Shown: positions 1-8,070 of the stretch, piece by piece
Position numbering within the stretch: position 1 is the first letter of the stretch
Layout: the number at the start of each line of letters is the position of its first letter
Source: Kribbella sp. CA-293567
GTDB taxonomy: Bacteria; Actinomycetota; Actinomycetes; Propionibacteriales; Kribbellaceae
Assembly: GCF_027627575.1 (NCBI RefSeq)
Contig: NZ_CP114065.1
Span: 558,001-622,000 of the forward strand
Reading direction: 5' to 3'
Length of the DNA: 64,000 nucleotides
Position numbers and translations under genes: made by a program
The notes under the pieces: generated by a model
What the model saw: the letters and a program-made list of their open reading frames with translations, nothing else
Told to the model about the DNA's origin: nothing
The model's database searches: none

Positions 1-55
1 CGGCGACCGGGAGGGGACCAACTTCAAACTGGTACGCCTGGAGCAGGTGCCCTGA
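1..55 (+). CDS. 3' end of an unidentified gene (partial)
   Basis: The window opens inside a reading frame that ends with a TGA at 53-55. The last 17 residues read GDREGTNFKLVRLEQVP. The codons have the G/C third-position bias of the neighbours, so this is probably the true C-terminus of a gene beginning outside the window. Too little is visible to name a family. It points the same way as the dehydrogenase operon but is separated from it by 365 bases. Confidence 0.45.
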   Translation, partial: GDREGTNFKLVRLEQVP

Positions 56-420
56 TCGGTACCGGGTTGTGACACAAATCGCACCTGTGGCTCAACGGTG
101 TTACACCATCGGCATTCAGGCGTGAGTCCGGCCTGGATATGACCAGTGGCTGGACTGGTGTCTCATCACGAGACGGCTTTCGGTACCGGCGTACAAGTCG
201 GCGTCCAGACAGTTAGCGGATCAGCAACCTGCTGGGTACGGTGTCCGGCAAGATGGGCAGTGGTACCAGTGAGGAGGTTCGCTGCCCAGCGGTGTGTACG
301 ACCCTGCATCAACCTGGATCCACGCGGTCCCGCCTGCGAAGCCTCACCCGGCTGGCTGGGCCGGGGCCCGTGCAACGTTGCGGACGCGGCGATCCCGCGC
401 TCGAACCCCGAGGAGTGCAT
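56..420. other. Gene-free leader region upstream of the 2-oxoacid dehydrogenase operon
   Basis: No convincing gene lies in these 365 bases. It presumably holds the promoter and 5' leader of the E1 alpha gene. Two short perfect palindromes stand out: TTGTG-A-CACAA at 67-77 and GGTGT-T-ACACC at 97-107. Their centres are 30 bp apart, about three helical turns, as expected for a regulator binding one face of the DNA. No clear -35/-10 pair was recognised. Confidence 0.35.
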
Positions 421-1581
421 GTGAGTGAGTCGGTGCCGGGCCTTGCCCCGGAAGTGTTCGCGCCCGGTGAGGCGCCGGTCAGTCCCGCCCAGCCTGTCGA
501 GGAGGTCGAGTTCGTCCAGCTGCTGACGCCTGAAGGAGAGCGCGTCGAGCACCCGGACTACTCGTTCGACCTCGACGACGAGGCGATCAAGGGCTTCTAC
601 CGCGACATGGTCATGGTCCGCCGGATCGACACCGAGGCGACCGCCCTGCAGCGGCAGGGGGAGCTCGGTCTGTGGGCCTCCCTGCTCGGCCAGGAAGCCG
701 CCCAGATCGGCTCCGGCCGCGCGCTGAACACCAACGACATGGTCTTCCCGACGTACCGGGAGCACGGCGTCGCCTGGTGCAAGGGGGTCGACCCGCTCAA
801 CCTGCTCGGCCTGTTCCGCGGCGTCGACCAGGGCGCCTGGGACCCGCGCGACAACAACTTCCACCTCTACACGATCGTGATCGGCGCCCAGACGCTGCAC
901 GCGACCGGGTACGCGATGGGTCAGCAGCGCGACCACGCGGTCGGCGACGAGAACGGTGAGGCGACGATCGCGTACTTCGGCGACGGCGCCAGCAGCCAGG
1001 GCGACGTGAACGAGGCCTTCATCTACGCCTCGGTCTTCAACGCGCCCGTCGTCTTCTTCTGCCAGAACAACCAGTGGGCCATCTCGGAGCCGATCGACCG
1101 GCAGACCCGGATCCCGCTGTACCAGCGCGCCGCCGGCTTCGGGTTCCCCGGCGTCCGGGTCGACGGCAACGACGTGCTCGCGACGTACGCCGTCACCCAG
1201 CAGGCGCTGAAGCGCGCCCGGGAGGGCAGCGGCCCGACCTTCGTCGAGGCCTACACCTACCGGATGGGTGCCCACACCACCTCCGACGACCCGACGAAGT
1301 ACCGGCTCTCGGAGGACCTGGAGTACTGGAAGCTGAAGGACCCGATCGAGCGCGTGAAGGCCTATCTGGCCCGCTCGATCGGCGTCGAGCACGAGTTCTT
1401 CGAGCAGATCGAGGCCGAGGCCGACCAGGTCGCCGCCACCCTGCGCGCGGGCTGCCTGGCGATGCCCGACCCGAAGATGACCGACTTCTTCGAGCACGCG
1501 TACGTCGAGAAGACCCCGCAACTGGCCGAGCAGCAGGCGCAGTACAACGCCTACGCGGCCTCCTTCGAAGGGGAGCGGTGA
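421..1581 (+). CDS. bkdA: 2-oxoacid dehydrogenase E1 alpha subunit (branched-chain/pyruvate type)
   Basis: A 386-residue thiamine-diphosphate-dependent E1 alpha subunit. With E1 beta it decarboxylates a 2-oxoacid and passes the acyl group to the lipoyl arm of E2. The ThDP/Mg motif begins GDGASSQGD and ends at QNNQWAIS. The GTG start at 421 is chosen because AGGAG lies at 411-415; the frame is open further upstream without a ribosome site. The order E1 alpha, E1 beta, E2 with no E3 gene matches branched-chain 2-oxoacid dehydrogenases (valine, leucine, isoleucine catabolism), as in the mycobacterial genes once called pdhABC. A pyruvate substrate cannot be excluded. The E3 subunit would have to be encoded elsewhere. 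Confidence 0.9.
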   Translation: MSESVPGLAPEVFAPGEAPVSPAQPVEEVEFVQLLTPEGERVEHPDYSFDLDDEAIKGFYRDMVMVRRIDTEATALQRQGELGLWASLLGQEAAQIGSGRALNTNDMVFPTYREHGVAWCKGVDPLNLLGLFRGVDQGAWDPRDNNFHLYTIVIGAQTLHATGYAMGQQRDHAVGDENGEATIAYFGDGASSQGDVNEAFIYASVFNAPVVFFCQNNQWAISEPIDRQTRIPLYQRAAGFGFPGVRVDGNDVLATYAVTQQALKRAREGSGPTFVEAYTYRMGAHTTSDDPTKYRLSEDLEYWKLKDPIERVKAYLARSIGVEHEFFEQIEAEADQVAATLRAGCLAMPDPKMTDFFEHAYVEKTPQLAEQQAQYNAYAASFEGER

Positions 1582-1583
1582 AG

Positions 1584-2558
1584 ATGGCGAAGATCAGCTT
1601 GGGCAAGGGCATCAACCAGGGCCTGCGGGCCGCCATGGAGAAGGACCCGAAGGTCCTGATCATGGGTGAGGACATCGGCAAGCTCGGTGGCGTCTTCCGG
1701 GTCACCGAGGGGCTGCAGAAGGACTTCGGCGAGGACCGGGTGATCGACACCCCGCTGGCCGAGTCCGGCATCATCGGGACCGCGGTCGGCCTGGCGCTGC
1801 GCGGCTACCGGCCGGTGTGCGAGATCCAGTTCGACGGGTTCGTCTTCCCGGCGTACGACCAGATCATCAACCAGGTCGCCAAGATGCACTACCGGTCGAT
1901 GGGCAAGCTGCGGATGCCGATCGTGATCCGGATCCCGTTCGGTGGCGGCATCGGCGCGGTCGAGCACCACTCGGAGTCGCCGGAGACGCTGTTCGCGCAC
2001 GTTCCCGGTCTCAAGGTGGTCACCTGCGGCGACCCGGTCGACGCGTACTGGATGATCCAGCAGGCGATCGCGACCGACGACCCGGTGGTGTTCTTCGAGC
2101 CGAAGCGCCGGTACCACGAGAAGGCGGAGCTGGACGAGAACGCCGACCCGTTCCCGCTGTTCAAGGCGAAGGTGGTCCGCGAGGGCGCCGACGCGACGCT
2201 GTTCTGCTACGGCCCGATGGTGAAGACCTGTCTGCAGGCGGCCGAGGCGGCGCTCGAGGACGGCCGCAACCTGGAGGTCGTCGACCTGCGCTCGATCGCG
2301 CCGCTGGACCTGGCGACGATCTTCGCGTCGGTCAAGAAGACCCGTCGCGCGGTCGTCGTCCACGAGGCGCCGCTGTCGCTCGGCCCGGGCTCGGAGCTCG
2401 CCGCGCGGGTGACCGAGGAGTGCTTCTACCACCTCGAGGCGCCGGTACTGCGGGTCACGGGCTTCGACACTCCCTATCCGCCGTCGCGGATGGAGGAGGA
2501 GTACCTGCCCGACCTGGACCGGGTGCTGGACGCCGTCGACCGGGTGATGGGGTACTGA
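1584..2558 (+). CDS. bkdB: 2-oxoacid dehydrogenase E1 beta subunit
   Basis: A 324-residue transketolase-like E1 beta subunit that pairs with E1 alpha. It shows the typical beta-chain opening (MGEDIGKLGGVFRVTEGL), the segment GGGIGAVEHHSESPE in the pyrimidine-binding domain, and a C-terminal transketolase domain beginning around ATLFCYGPMVKTC. The ATG at 1584 sits 8 bases after AAGGGGAG. A GTG at 1578 overlapping the E1 alpha stop is possible but lies too close to that site. The stop overlaps the E2 start by one base (TGATG), so translation of the three subunits is probably coupled. Confidence 0.92.
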   Translation: MAKISLGKGINQGLRAAMEKDPKVLIMGEDIGKLGGVFRVTEGLQKDFGEDRVIDTPLAESGIIGTAVGLALRGYRPVCEIQFDGFVFPAYDQIINQVAKMHYRSMGKLRMPIVIRIPFGGGIGAVEHHSESPETLFAHVPGLKVVTCGDPVDAYWMIQQAIATDDPVVFFEPKRRYHEKAELDENADPFPLFKAKVVREGADATLFCYGPMVKTCLQAAEAALEDGRNLEVVDLRSIAPLDLATIFASVKKTRRAVVVHEAPLSLGPGSELAARVTEECFYHLEAPVLRVTGFDTPYPPSRMEEEYLPDLDRVLDAVDRVMGY

Positions 2559-4003
2559 TGGGCATCCAGCAGTTCCGCCTCCCCGACGTGGGAGAAGGCC
2601 TGGTCGAGGCCGAGATCGTCAGCTGGAAGGTCAAGGTCGGCGACACGGTCAAGCTGAACGACACGGTGGTCGAGATCGAGACCGCGAAGTCGCTGGTCGA
2701 GCTGCCGGTCCCGTTCGCGGGCGTGGTCGCCGAGCTGCTCGTCCCCGAGGGCGAGACCGTCGACGTCGGTACGCCGATCATCTCGGTGCAGACCGCCGAC
2801 GACGGCGCGGCCGCCGACCTGATCCCGTCCATCCCGGACGAGGACGAGGCGATCGAGCCAGGCAAGATCGGTGGCGCCGCTCCTGGCGGGCGCACCGCGG
2901 TACTGGTCGGTTATGGGCCGAAGACGACCGAGGCGAAGCGTCGGCCACGCAAGGGCGGGGCGCCGGCCGCAGGCGGGCTGGCCACGAGCGGGGTAGCTTC
3001 AGGCGGGCCGGCCGAAGGCCTGGCCTCGCCGGCCCCCGCGGCCGCGGCTCAGGCCGCCCCCGCAGTAGCCGCAGCGGCTGCTCCTGCTCTTACCCCGGCT
3101 CCGGCCGAGGTTGCCGGAGGCAACGAGGCGAGTGTGCATGTGCTGGCCAAGCCGCCGGTGCGGAAGCTGGCCAAGGATCTGGGGATTGATCTAGGTCAGG
3201 TGACCGCGACCGGTCCGGGCGGCATCATCACCCGCGCCGACGTGGAGAACCACACCTCGGCACCCGCGGCGGCAGCAGTTGCTGCTGCTCCGGTGGTGAG
3301 CGCGCAGGGTGACACCCGGATTCCGATCAAGGGTGTCGTCAAGGTGATGGCTCAGGCGATGGTGAACAGTGCGTTCACCGCGCCGCACGTGACCGAGTGG
3401 ATCACCGTCGACGTCAGCGCCACGATGGAGCTGGTCGAGCGGCTGAAGAAGGACAAGGCGTTCAAGGACCTGCGGGTCTCGCCGTTGCTGATCGTCGCGA
3501 AGGCGGTCACCCTGGCGGCCCGGCGGACGCCGATCATCAACTCCACCTGGGACGAGGCGAACCAGGAGATCGTGCTCAAGGGCTCGGTCAACCTCGGTAT
3601 CGCCGCGGCCACTCCGCGCGGGCTGATCGTGCCGAACATCAAGTCGGCCGACGCGCTCACCCTGCCCGAGCTGGCCGGCGCCCTGAACGGCCTGGTCGCC
3701 ACGGCCCGCGAGGGCAGGACCTCCCCGGCAGACCAGGCCGGTGGGTCGTTCACGATCACCAACGTCGGTGTCTTCGGCATCGACGCCGGTACGCCGATCA
3801 TCAACCCCGGCGAATCCGCGATCCTCGCCTTCGGCGCGGTCCGCAAGCAGCCGTGGGTGGTGGACGACCAGATCGTGCCGCGCTGGATCACCACGCTGGC
3901 ACTGTCGTTCGACCATCGGCTGATCGACGGCGAGAAGGGCTCCACCTTCCTCGCCGACGTCGCGAGCATCCTGGAGGACCCGGCGCGCGCGCTGATGTTC
4001 TAG
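2558..4003 (+). CDS. bkdC: Dihydrolipoamide acyltransferase (E2) of the 2-oxoacid dehydrogenase
   Basis: A 481-residue E2 core protein. An N-terminal lipoyl domain (about residues 1-78) carries the lipoylated lysine in EIETAKSLVELP. A long Ala/Pro/Gly linker follows. The peripheral subunit-binding domain contains PPVRKLAKDLGIDL and TGPGGIITRADVE. The C-terminal acyltransferase domain ends with the catalytic motif SFDHRLIDGEKG. A single lipoyl domain and the neighbouring separate E1 alpha/beta genes favour a branched-chain complex over actinobacterial pyruvate dehydrogenase, which normally uses homodimeric AceE. A strong terminator follows at once. Confidence 0.92.
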   Translation: MGIQQFRLPDVGEGLVEAEIVSWKVKVGDTVKLNDTVVEIETAKSLVELPVPFAGVVAELLVPEGETVDVGTPIISVQTADDGAAADLIPSIPDEDEAIEPGKIGGAAPGGRTAVLVGYGPKTTEAKRRPRKGGAPAAGGLATSGVASGGPAEGLASPAPAAAAQAAPAVAAAAAPALTPAPAEVAGGNEASVHVLAKPPVRKLAKDLGIDLGQVTATGPGGIITRADVENHTSAPAAAAVAAAPVVSAQGDTRIPIKGVVKVMAQAMVNSAFTAPHVTEWITVDVSATMELVERLKKDKAFKDLRVSPLLIVAKAVTLAARRTPIINSTWDEANQEIVLKGSVNLGIAAATPRGLIVPNIKSADALTLPELAGALNGLVATAREGRTSPADQAGGSFTITNVGVFGIDAGTPIINPGESAILAFGAVRKQPWVVDDQIVPRWITTLALSFDHRLIDGEKGSTFLADVASILEDPARALMF

Positions 4004-4015
4004 GAGCAGAGACAA

Positions 4016-4053
4016 GGAGAGAGGGGATCCCGGGCGGGGGATCCCCTCTCTCT
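4016..4053. terminator. Bidirectional intrinsic terminator between the E2 gene and the subtilase gene
   Basis: A perfect 14-bp stem (arms 4017-4030 and 4039-4052) encloses an 8-base loop. It lies 12 bases after the E2 stop and 38 bases before the end of the convergent protease gene, so it can serve both strands. Confidence 0.85.
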
Positions 4054-4090
4054 GTCTGTGCGGACCCTCAGTCGAGGGTGGACCGCGGCA

Positions 4091-5536
4091 TCACCAGCGC
4101 TTGACGCCGTCCAGCGCGTCGACGAGACCTTCACCGAAGAAGGAGTTGTTCGCGGTGGTGCCGGTGCAGCGGGCGTCCACGACGGCCGGGCAGGCCTGGT
4201 CGTCGGCGTCGACCCGCAGCGCCTTCTCGATCTCGGCCGGCTTCAGCCACGGACGGTTCGACTTGATCAGCGCGGCCACGCCGGCCACGTGCGGCGACGC
4301 CATCGACGTACCGCTCTTCAGGCCGTATCCGCCACCGGGGATGGTGGACAGGATGCTGCTGCCCGGCGCCGCGACGTCGATCTTGTTCAGACCGTAGTTG
4401 GAGAAGTTGCTGCGAACTCCGGCGCGGGTGGTGCTGGCGACGGTGACGACACCCGGAAGCTCGGTCGGGATGTCGAGGCAGTCGTTGTTGATCGGCCGGG
4501 TGGCGGGGGTGCCGTCGTTCGGGCTGGCGCTGTCGGTCGTCTTGTTGGCCAGGTCGTAGCTCGAGTTACCGGCGGCGGCAACCGCGAGGCTGCCCTTGCT
4601 GGTGGCGAACGCGACGGCGCGGCGGACGGCCTCCTGGACGGCGCCCTGGTCGGCGTCGTCCTTGCACCAGAACTCCCACGGGTCGATGAAGTAGCTGTGG
4701 TTCGTGACGTCCATCTTGTGCTCGGCGGCCCAGACGAACCCGCAGATCGCGTACTCCGGGTAGATGTAGCCGTCGTCGTTCACGACCTTCACCGAGGCGA
4801 TCCGGACGCCCGGCGCGACTCCGACGATGCCGACGCCGTTGCGGGCGGAGGCGACGGTGCCGGCCACGTGGGTGCCGTGGTCGCTGGTGGTCGGGCGCCA
4901 GCCACCGGGAGTGGTGTCCGCGACGCCGTTGTCGACGCAGTTGACCGAGTTGCCGGCGTCGAAGTTCGGCGCCAGGTCCGGGTGGGTGTCGTCCACGCCG
5001 GAGTCGTTGATGCCGACCAGGACGCGGCTGCTGCCGTCGCTCTGCTCGTGTGCCTTGTCGGCCTTGATCTGCGCCATGTCCCACTGCTCGCCCTCACGCG
5101 GGTCGAGCGCCGGGACGGACTCGTTGGCCTTCAGCCCCTTGGCGGCGGCGGGCTTCGCGGCCGCGCCGACCGGGCCCTCCGAGACAGCGGCGGTGCGGGT
5201 GGCACCGACGCTCTGGACACTGTTGCCGTTCTTGCCGAGCCTCACGTCGGCGCGGAAGGTCGGGCTGGTCGACTGCGCGATGACCACGCCCAGGTCGCCG
5301 TACGACTTGACGACGGTGCCACCGGCGGCCTCGATCGCCTGCTCGGTCCGGTCGACGTGGATCGGCACCGGCTTGGTGTTGACCACGTAGTTCATCAGGA
5401 TGCCCGGCTCGGCCGCGGCCTGGGCGAAGGGGGAAACGGGCGCGGCGTGGGCCGCGGCAGTACCGACGCCGGCGAAAGCCAGGGCCACGACGGCCAGGCC
5501 GGCGCTGAGCCGACGGGTACGAGAGCGTGGGGACAA
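4091..5536 (-). CDS. Secreted S8 family serine peptidase (subtilase)
   Basis: A 481-residue exported subtilisin-type protease. The catalytic triad is visible: Asp178 in GINDSGVDD, His220 in DHGTHVAG and Ser411 in GTSMASPH, with the oxyanion Asn324 in AAAGNSSYD. Residues 1-32 form a signal peptide (basic RSRTRRL, hydrophobic core, AHA-AP cleavage), and residues about 45-115 look like an inhibitor propeptide. I choose a TTG start at 5536 because AGGAG precedes it by 5 bases and the signal peptide begins there; the frame continues upstream without signal-like sequence. Pairs of cysteines in the mature domain suggest disulfides. It is convergent with the dehydrogenase operon. Confidence 0.88.
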   Translation of the reverse strand: MSPRSRTRRLSAGLAVVALAFAGVGTAAAHAAPVSPFAQAAAEPGILMNYVVNTKPVPIHVDRTEQAIEAAGGTVVKSYGDLGVVIAQSTSPTFRADVRLGKNGNSVQSVGATRTAAVSEGPVGAAAKPAAAKGLKANESVPALDPREGEQWDMAQIKADKAHEQSDGSSRVLVGINDSGVDDTHPDLAPNFDAGNSVNCVDNGVADTTPGGWRPTTSDHGTHVAGTVASARNGVGIVGVAPGVRIASVKVVNDDGYIYPEYAICGFVWAAEHKMDVTNHSYFIDPWEFWCKDDADQGAVQEAVRRAVAFATSKGSLAVAAAGNSSYDLANKTTDSASPNDGTPATRPINNDCLDIPTELPGVVTVASTTRAGVRSNFSNYGLNKIDVAAPGSSILSTIPGGGYGLKSGTSMASPHVAGVAALIKSNRPWLKPAEIEKALRVDADDQACPAVVDARCTGTTANNSFFGEGLVDALDGVKRW

Positions 5537-5650
5537 GACATCTCCTCGTGGTGCGGTCGGACGGGAACGCTGGCCGAAGCCTAGATCGCATCGTGGCGGC
5601 ACGCCTCCCACCGCGCTCAAGACAGGGGAAACCCTGCGTTCACGGCCGTG

Positions 5651-5692
5651 CTGTCCACAACAGCCCACATCTGTGGACCAACCTGTGGATAA
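5651..5692. other. Cluster of three DnaA-box-like 9-mers
   Basis: Three DnaA-box-like sites lie within 42 bp: CTGTCCACA at 5651-5659, TGGTCCACA on the minus strand at 5672-5680, and TTATCCACA, identical to the high-affinity E. coli box, on the minus strand at 5684-5692. They sit in the 250-bp gap between the divergent subtilase and GntR genes. No dnaA, dnaN or other oriC landmark is nearby, so this would be a dispersed DnaA-binding locus or a DnaA-regulated promoter. Function is inferred from sequence only. Confidence 0.5.
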
Positions 5693-5725
5693 CTTCGCTT
5701 CCGGGCGGAGGCCCGGGAAGAAAAA

Positions 5726-5752
5726 GACCGTTCGGTCGGTTGCGTGTAGGAT
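5726..5752 (+). promoter_or_regulatory. Palindrome and candidate -10 upstream of the GntR gene
   Basis: A perfect dyad GACCG-TT-CGGTC spans 5726-5737 and a -10-like TAGGAT lies at 5747-5752. The start codon of the GntR gene is 35 bases downstream. The dyad could be an operator, possibly for autoregulation. No good -35 was recognised. Confidence 0.3.
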
Positions 5753-5786
5753 AGATACAACAGAGATACGTGACGTGAGGGGTGTT

Positions 5787-6521
5787 GTGGGGAGCGGGGC
5801 GGCCGGTGAAGAACCGGCGAGTGGGTTAGTACTGGGTGACGAGACGACGGAGATCGCGCGAATAGTCGCGGACGCGGCGCCGGGGGTGGAGAAAATCCCC
5901 GCGGCGGAGCGCGTGTACGCGTATGTGAAAGCAGCCATCCTCGACCGGGTCTACCCCGGCAACGAGCTGCTGACCGAGGGGGAGCTGGCGGCCGCGGTCG
6001 GAGTCTCCCGTACTCCGGTTCGGGAGGCGCTGCTCCGGCTGGAGGAGTCCGGCCTGGTGAAGCTGTACCCGAAGAAGGGCGCGCTCGTCCTGCCCGTGCT
6101 GGCGCAGGAGGTGAACGATGTCCTGGAGGCGCGCGAGCTGATCGAGACGCACGCCGCGGCGAAGGTCTGGCCGCGCCGCAAACAGCTGGCCGAGAAGCTG
6201 GTGCCGCTGGTCCAGGAGATGCGCGACCACCGCAGGGCCGGTGACGCGAAGAGCTTCCTGGTGGCCGACCGGGTCTTCCACGAGGCGATCGTCGGCGCTG
6301 CGGGCAACGAGATCCTGGCCAAGCTCTACAACAGCCTGCGTGATCGCCAGGTCCGGATGGGCGTTCCCGGGATCGAGATGCAACCGGCCCGGATGGACCG
6401 GTCCATCGCCGCCCACCAGGAGATGATCGACGCGCTCGGCGGCAACAGCGCCAAGCGCTTCCGCGAGCTCGTCATCGACCACATCCACGTCGCCGCGACG
6501 GATCTGCGGGGCTGGCAGTGA
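5787..6521 (+). CDS. GntR family transcriptional regulator (FadR/FCD type)
   Basis: A 244-residue repressor-type regulator. The N-terminal winged helix-turn-helix contains LTEGELAAAVGVSRTPVREA and LEESGLVKLYPKKGALV. The all-helical C-terminal FCD-like effector domain has the metal-site style FHEAIV and AAHQEMIDAL segments and ends in an H-x-x-V helix (VIDHIHVAA). The GTG at 5787 is preceded by GAGGGG with 4 bases between; an upstream GTG at 5775 has no such site. Its stop overlaps the next gene by GTGA, so it very likely controls the transporter. Confidence 0.85.
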   Translation: MGSGAAGEEPASGLVLGDETTEIARIVADAAPGVEKIPAAERVYAYVKAAILDRVYPGNELLTEGELAAAVGVSRTPVREALLRLEESGLVKLYPKKGALVLPVLAQEVNDVLEARELIETHAAAKVWPRRKQLAEKLVPLVQEMRDHRRAGDAKSFLVADRVFHEAIVGAAGNEILAKLYNSLRDRQVRMGVPGIEMQPARMDRSIAAHQEMIDALGGNSAKRFRELVIDHIHVAATDLRGWQ

Positions 6522-7861
6522 CCGAACTCCTCTTCCCCCTGGGCGGTCGGCGAGCCTGGGCGGTGTGGGCCGTTGCTGTCTTCACCTACCTGGTGACCGT
6601 GCTGCACCGCGGCTCGATGAGCGTCGCCGGCCTGCAGGCCGCCGAGCGGTTCGAGATCTCGGCGTCCGCGCTGGCCAGCTTCACCGTGGTCCAGCTGACC
6701 GTGTACGCCGCGATGCAGGTGCCGGTCGGCATCCTGCTGGACCGGTACGGCTCGAAGCGGCTGCTGATCGCGGCCTCGGGGCTGCTGTTCGTCGCCCAGG
6801 CGGCCTTCAGCCTGGTCGACTCCTATCCGGCGGCCCTGGCCGCGCGGGCGGTGCTCGGCGTCGGTGACGCGCTGGTCTTCATCAGCGTGCTGCGCGTCGT
6901 GATGTCCTGGTTCCCCGCGCTCCGGCAGCCCGTGATGTCGCAGGTGACCGGCATGCTGGGCGGACTCGGCGCGATCGTGTCGACGGTGCCGATGGCGGCC
7001 GCGTTCCACGCGTTCGGCTGGACCCCCACTTTCGCCGCGGCGAGCGTACTCAGCCTGGTGGCAGGACTTGCCGTCCTGCTCCTGCTCAAGGACAGCCCGT
7101 ACGACGTATCGCCGCACCGCGCCAAGCAGCCGCTCTCCCTGGTACGCCGCAACCTGCGCCGCGCCTGGAAGGAGCCGGGCACCCGTCTCGGCCTCTGGAC
7201 GCACTTCACCACCAGCTTCTCGGGTGGCACGTTCGGACTGCTCTGGGGCTTCCCGTTCCTGGTTCAAGGGCAGGGCGTGGCGCCGACCACGGCCGCGGCG
7301 ATGCTGATCCTGCCGGTCCTGGCCGGCTTCTGCTACGGCCCGCTCGTCGGCCGGTACGCCGCGAAGTTTCCGTTCTACCGCTCGTGGATCGTGCTCGCCG
7401 TGATCGGCGGCTCCGTGCTGATGTGGACCGTCGTGCTGGCGTGGCCGGGCCGGGCACCGATGCCGGTGCTGCTCCTGCTGATCGTCGTCCAGGCGGCCGG
7501 TGGTCCCGGGTCGATGCTGGGGCTGGACTACGCCCGGACGTTCAACCCGACGACGCGGTTCGGCGCGGCCAACGGAATGGTCAACACCGGTGGCTTCATC
7601 GCGATGCTGATCTGCATCGGGATGGTCGGGATCCTGCTGGACGCCTCGTCCGGCGGCGCCCCGCAGACGCTGGGCGACTTCAAGACGGCGCTGGCCTTCC
7701 AGTACGTGCTGTGGACGATCGGCACGGTTCAGATCCTCCGCTACCGCCGCCGGGCGCGCGCCACGCTGGCGCGGTACAACCCGGAGATCTACGAAGCTCT
7801 CCGGGCGAACCAGATCGTGCCGCTCAAGGCCGACACCGGGGAGTTCGCGAAACAGAGCTGA
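6518..7861 (+). CDS. Major facilitator superfamily transporter
   Basis: A 447-residue membrane protein with about 12 hydrophobic segments and an MFS loop 2-3 motif (GILLDRYGSKRLLIAASG). The start is GTG at 6518, overlapping the GntR stop by 4 bases, so the pair is translationally coupled. The central loop around residue 200 is basic (RNLRRAWKEPG), as usual between the two six-helix halves. The substrate is unknown. An organic acid or small catabolite is plausible from the FCD-type regulator, but nothing in the sequence settles it. A long hairpin at 7868-7922 closes the unit. Confidence 0.85.
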   Translation: MTELLFPLGGRRAWAVWAVAVFTYLVTVLHRGSMSVAGLQAAERFEISASALASFTVVQLTVYAAMQVPVGILLDRYGSKRLLIAASGLLFVAQAAFSLVDSYPAALAARAVLGVGDALVFISVLRVVMSWFPALRQPVMSQVTGMLGGLGAIVSTVPMAAAFHAFGWTPTFAAASVLSLVAGLAVLLLLKDSPYDVSPHRAKQPLSLVRRNLRRAWKEPGTRLGLWTHFTTSFSGGTFGLLWGFPFLVQGQGVAPTTAAAMLILPVLAGFCYGPLVGRYAAKFPFYRSWIVLAVIGGSVLMWTVVLAWPGRAPMPVLLLLIVVQAAGGPGSMLGLDYARTFNPTTRFGAANGMVNTGGFIAMLICIGMVGILLDASSGGAPQTLGDFKTALAFQYVLWTIGTVQILRYRRRARATLARYNPEIYEALRANQIVPLKADTGEFAKQS

Positions 7862-7867
7862 GGCGAG

Positions 7868-7922
7868 CGCTGGCACCGCGCCTGGCACCGGCTCTCAGCC
7901 CGGTACCAGGCGCCTGCCAGCG
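7868..7922 (+). terminator. Long imperfect hairpin after the MFS gene
   Basis: An inverted repeat of about 23 bp per arm with a few mismatches and a 7-8 base loop begins 7 bases after the MFS stop. There is no T tract, so it may act as a non-canonical terminator or protect the mRNA end. Confidence 0.6.
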
Positions 7923-7949
7923 GGCAAGCGCACGGTAGTCCCAGTAGGA

Positions 7950-8046
7950 GGGTGTCTAGGAGCTCCGCGCCTACTGCGCTGCACTCGGCACGGTACCTCG
8001 CCGCACCGAGCACATGCTCGCTACGGCGCGGAACTCCCAGACACCC
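7950..8046. repeat. 97-nt inverted-repeat element with 22-bp arms upstream of the ABC exporter
   Basis: The arms 7950-7971 and 8025-8046 are complementary over 22 positions with two mismatches. The outer end begins GGGTGTCT. The 53-nt interior has its own pairings, CTCGG with CCGAG and GAGCA-CA-TGCTC, so the RNA could form a multi-branched fold. It ends 24 bases before the ATG of the ABC ATPase gene. It could be a structured 5' leader, a repetitive extragenic palindrome or a small transposon-derived element; no flanking target duplication is obvious. Confidence 0.7.
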
Positions 8047-8070
8047 TCAACCGCCAACTGGGAGGAACCG

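Noticed and set aside
166..1521. Long minus-strand open frame antisense to the E1 alpha gene
   Set aside because: Shadow frame caused by G/C third-position bias. Composition is Arg/Val/Asp/Leu-rich with no domain, while the plus strand encodes a clear E1 alpha.
4058..5584. 508-codon plus-strand frame opposite the subtilase gene
   Set aside because: Low-complexity Gly/Val/Arg/Asp translation; the minus strand has the full S8 catalytic triad.
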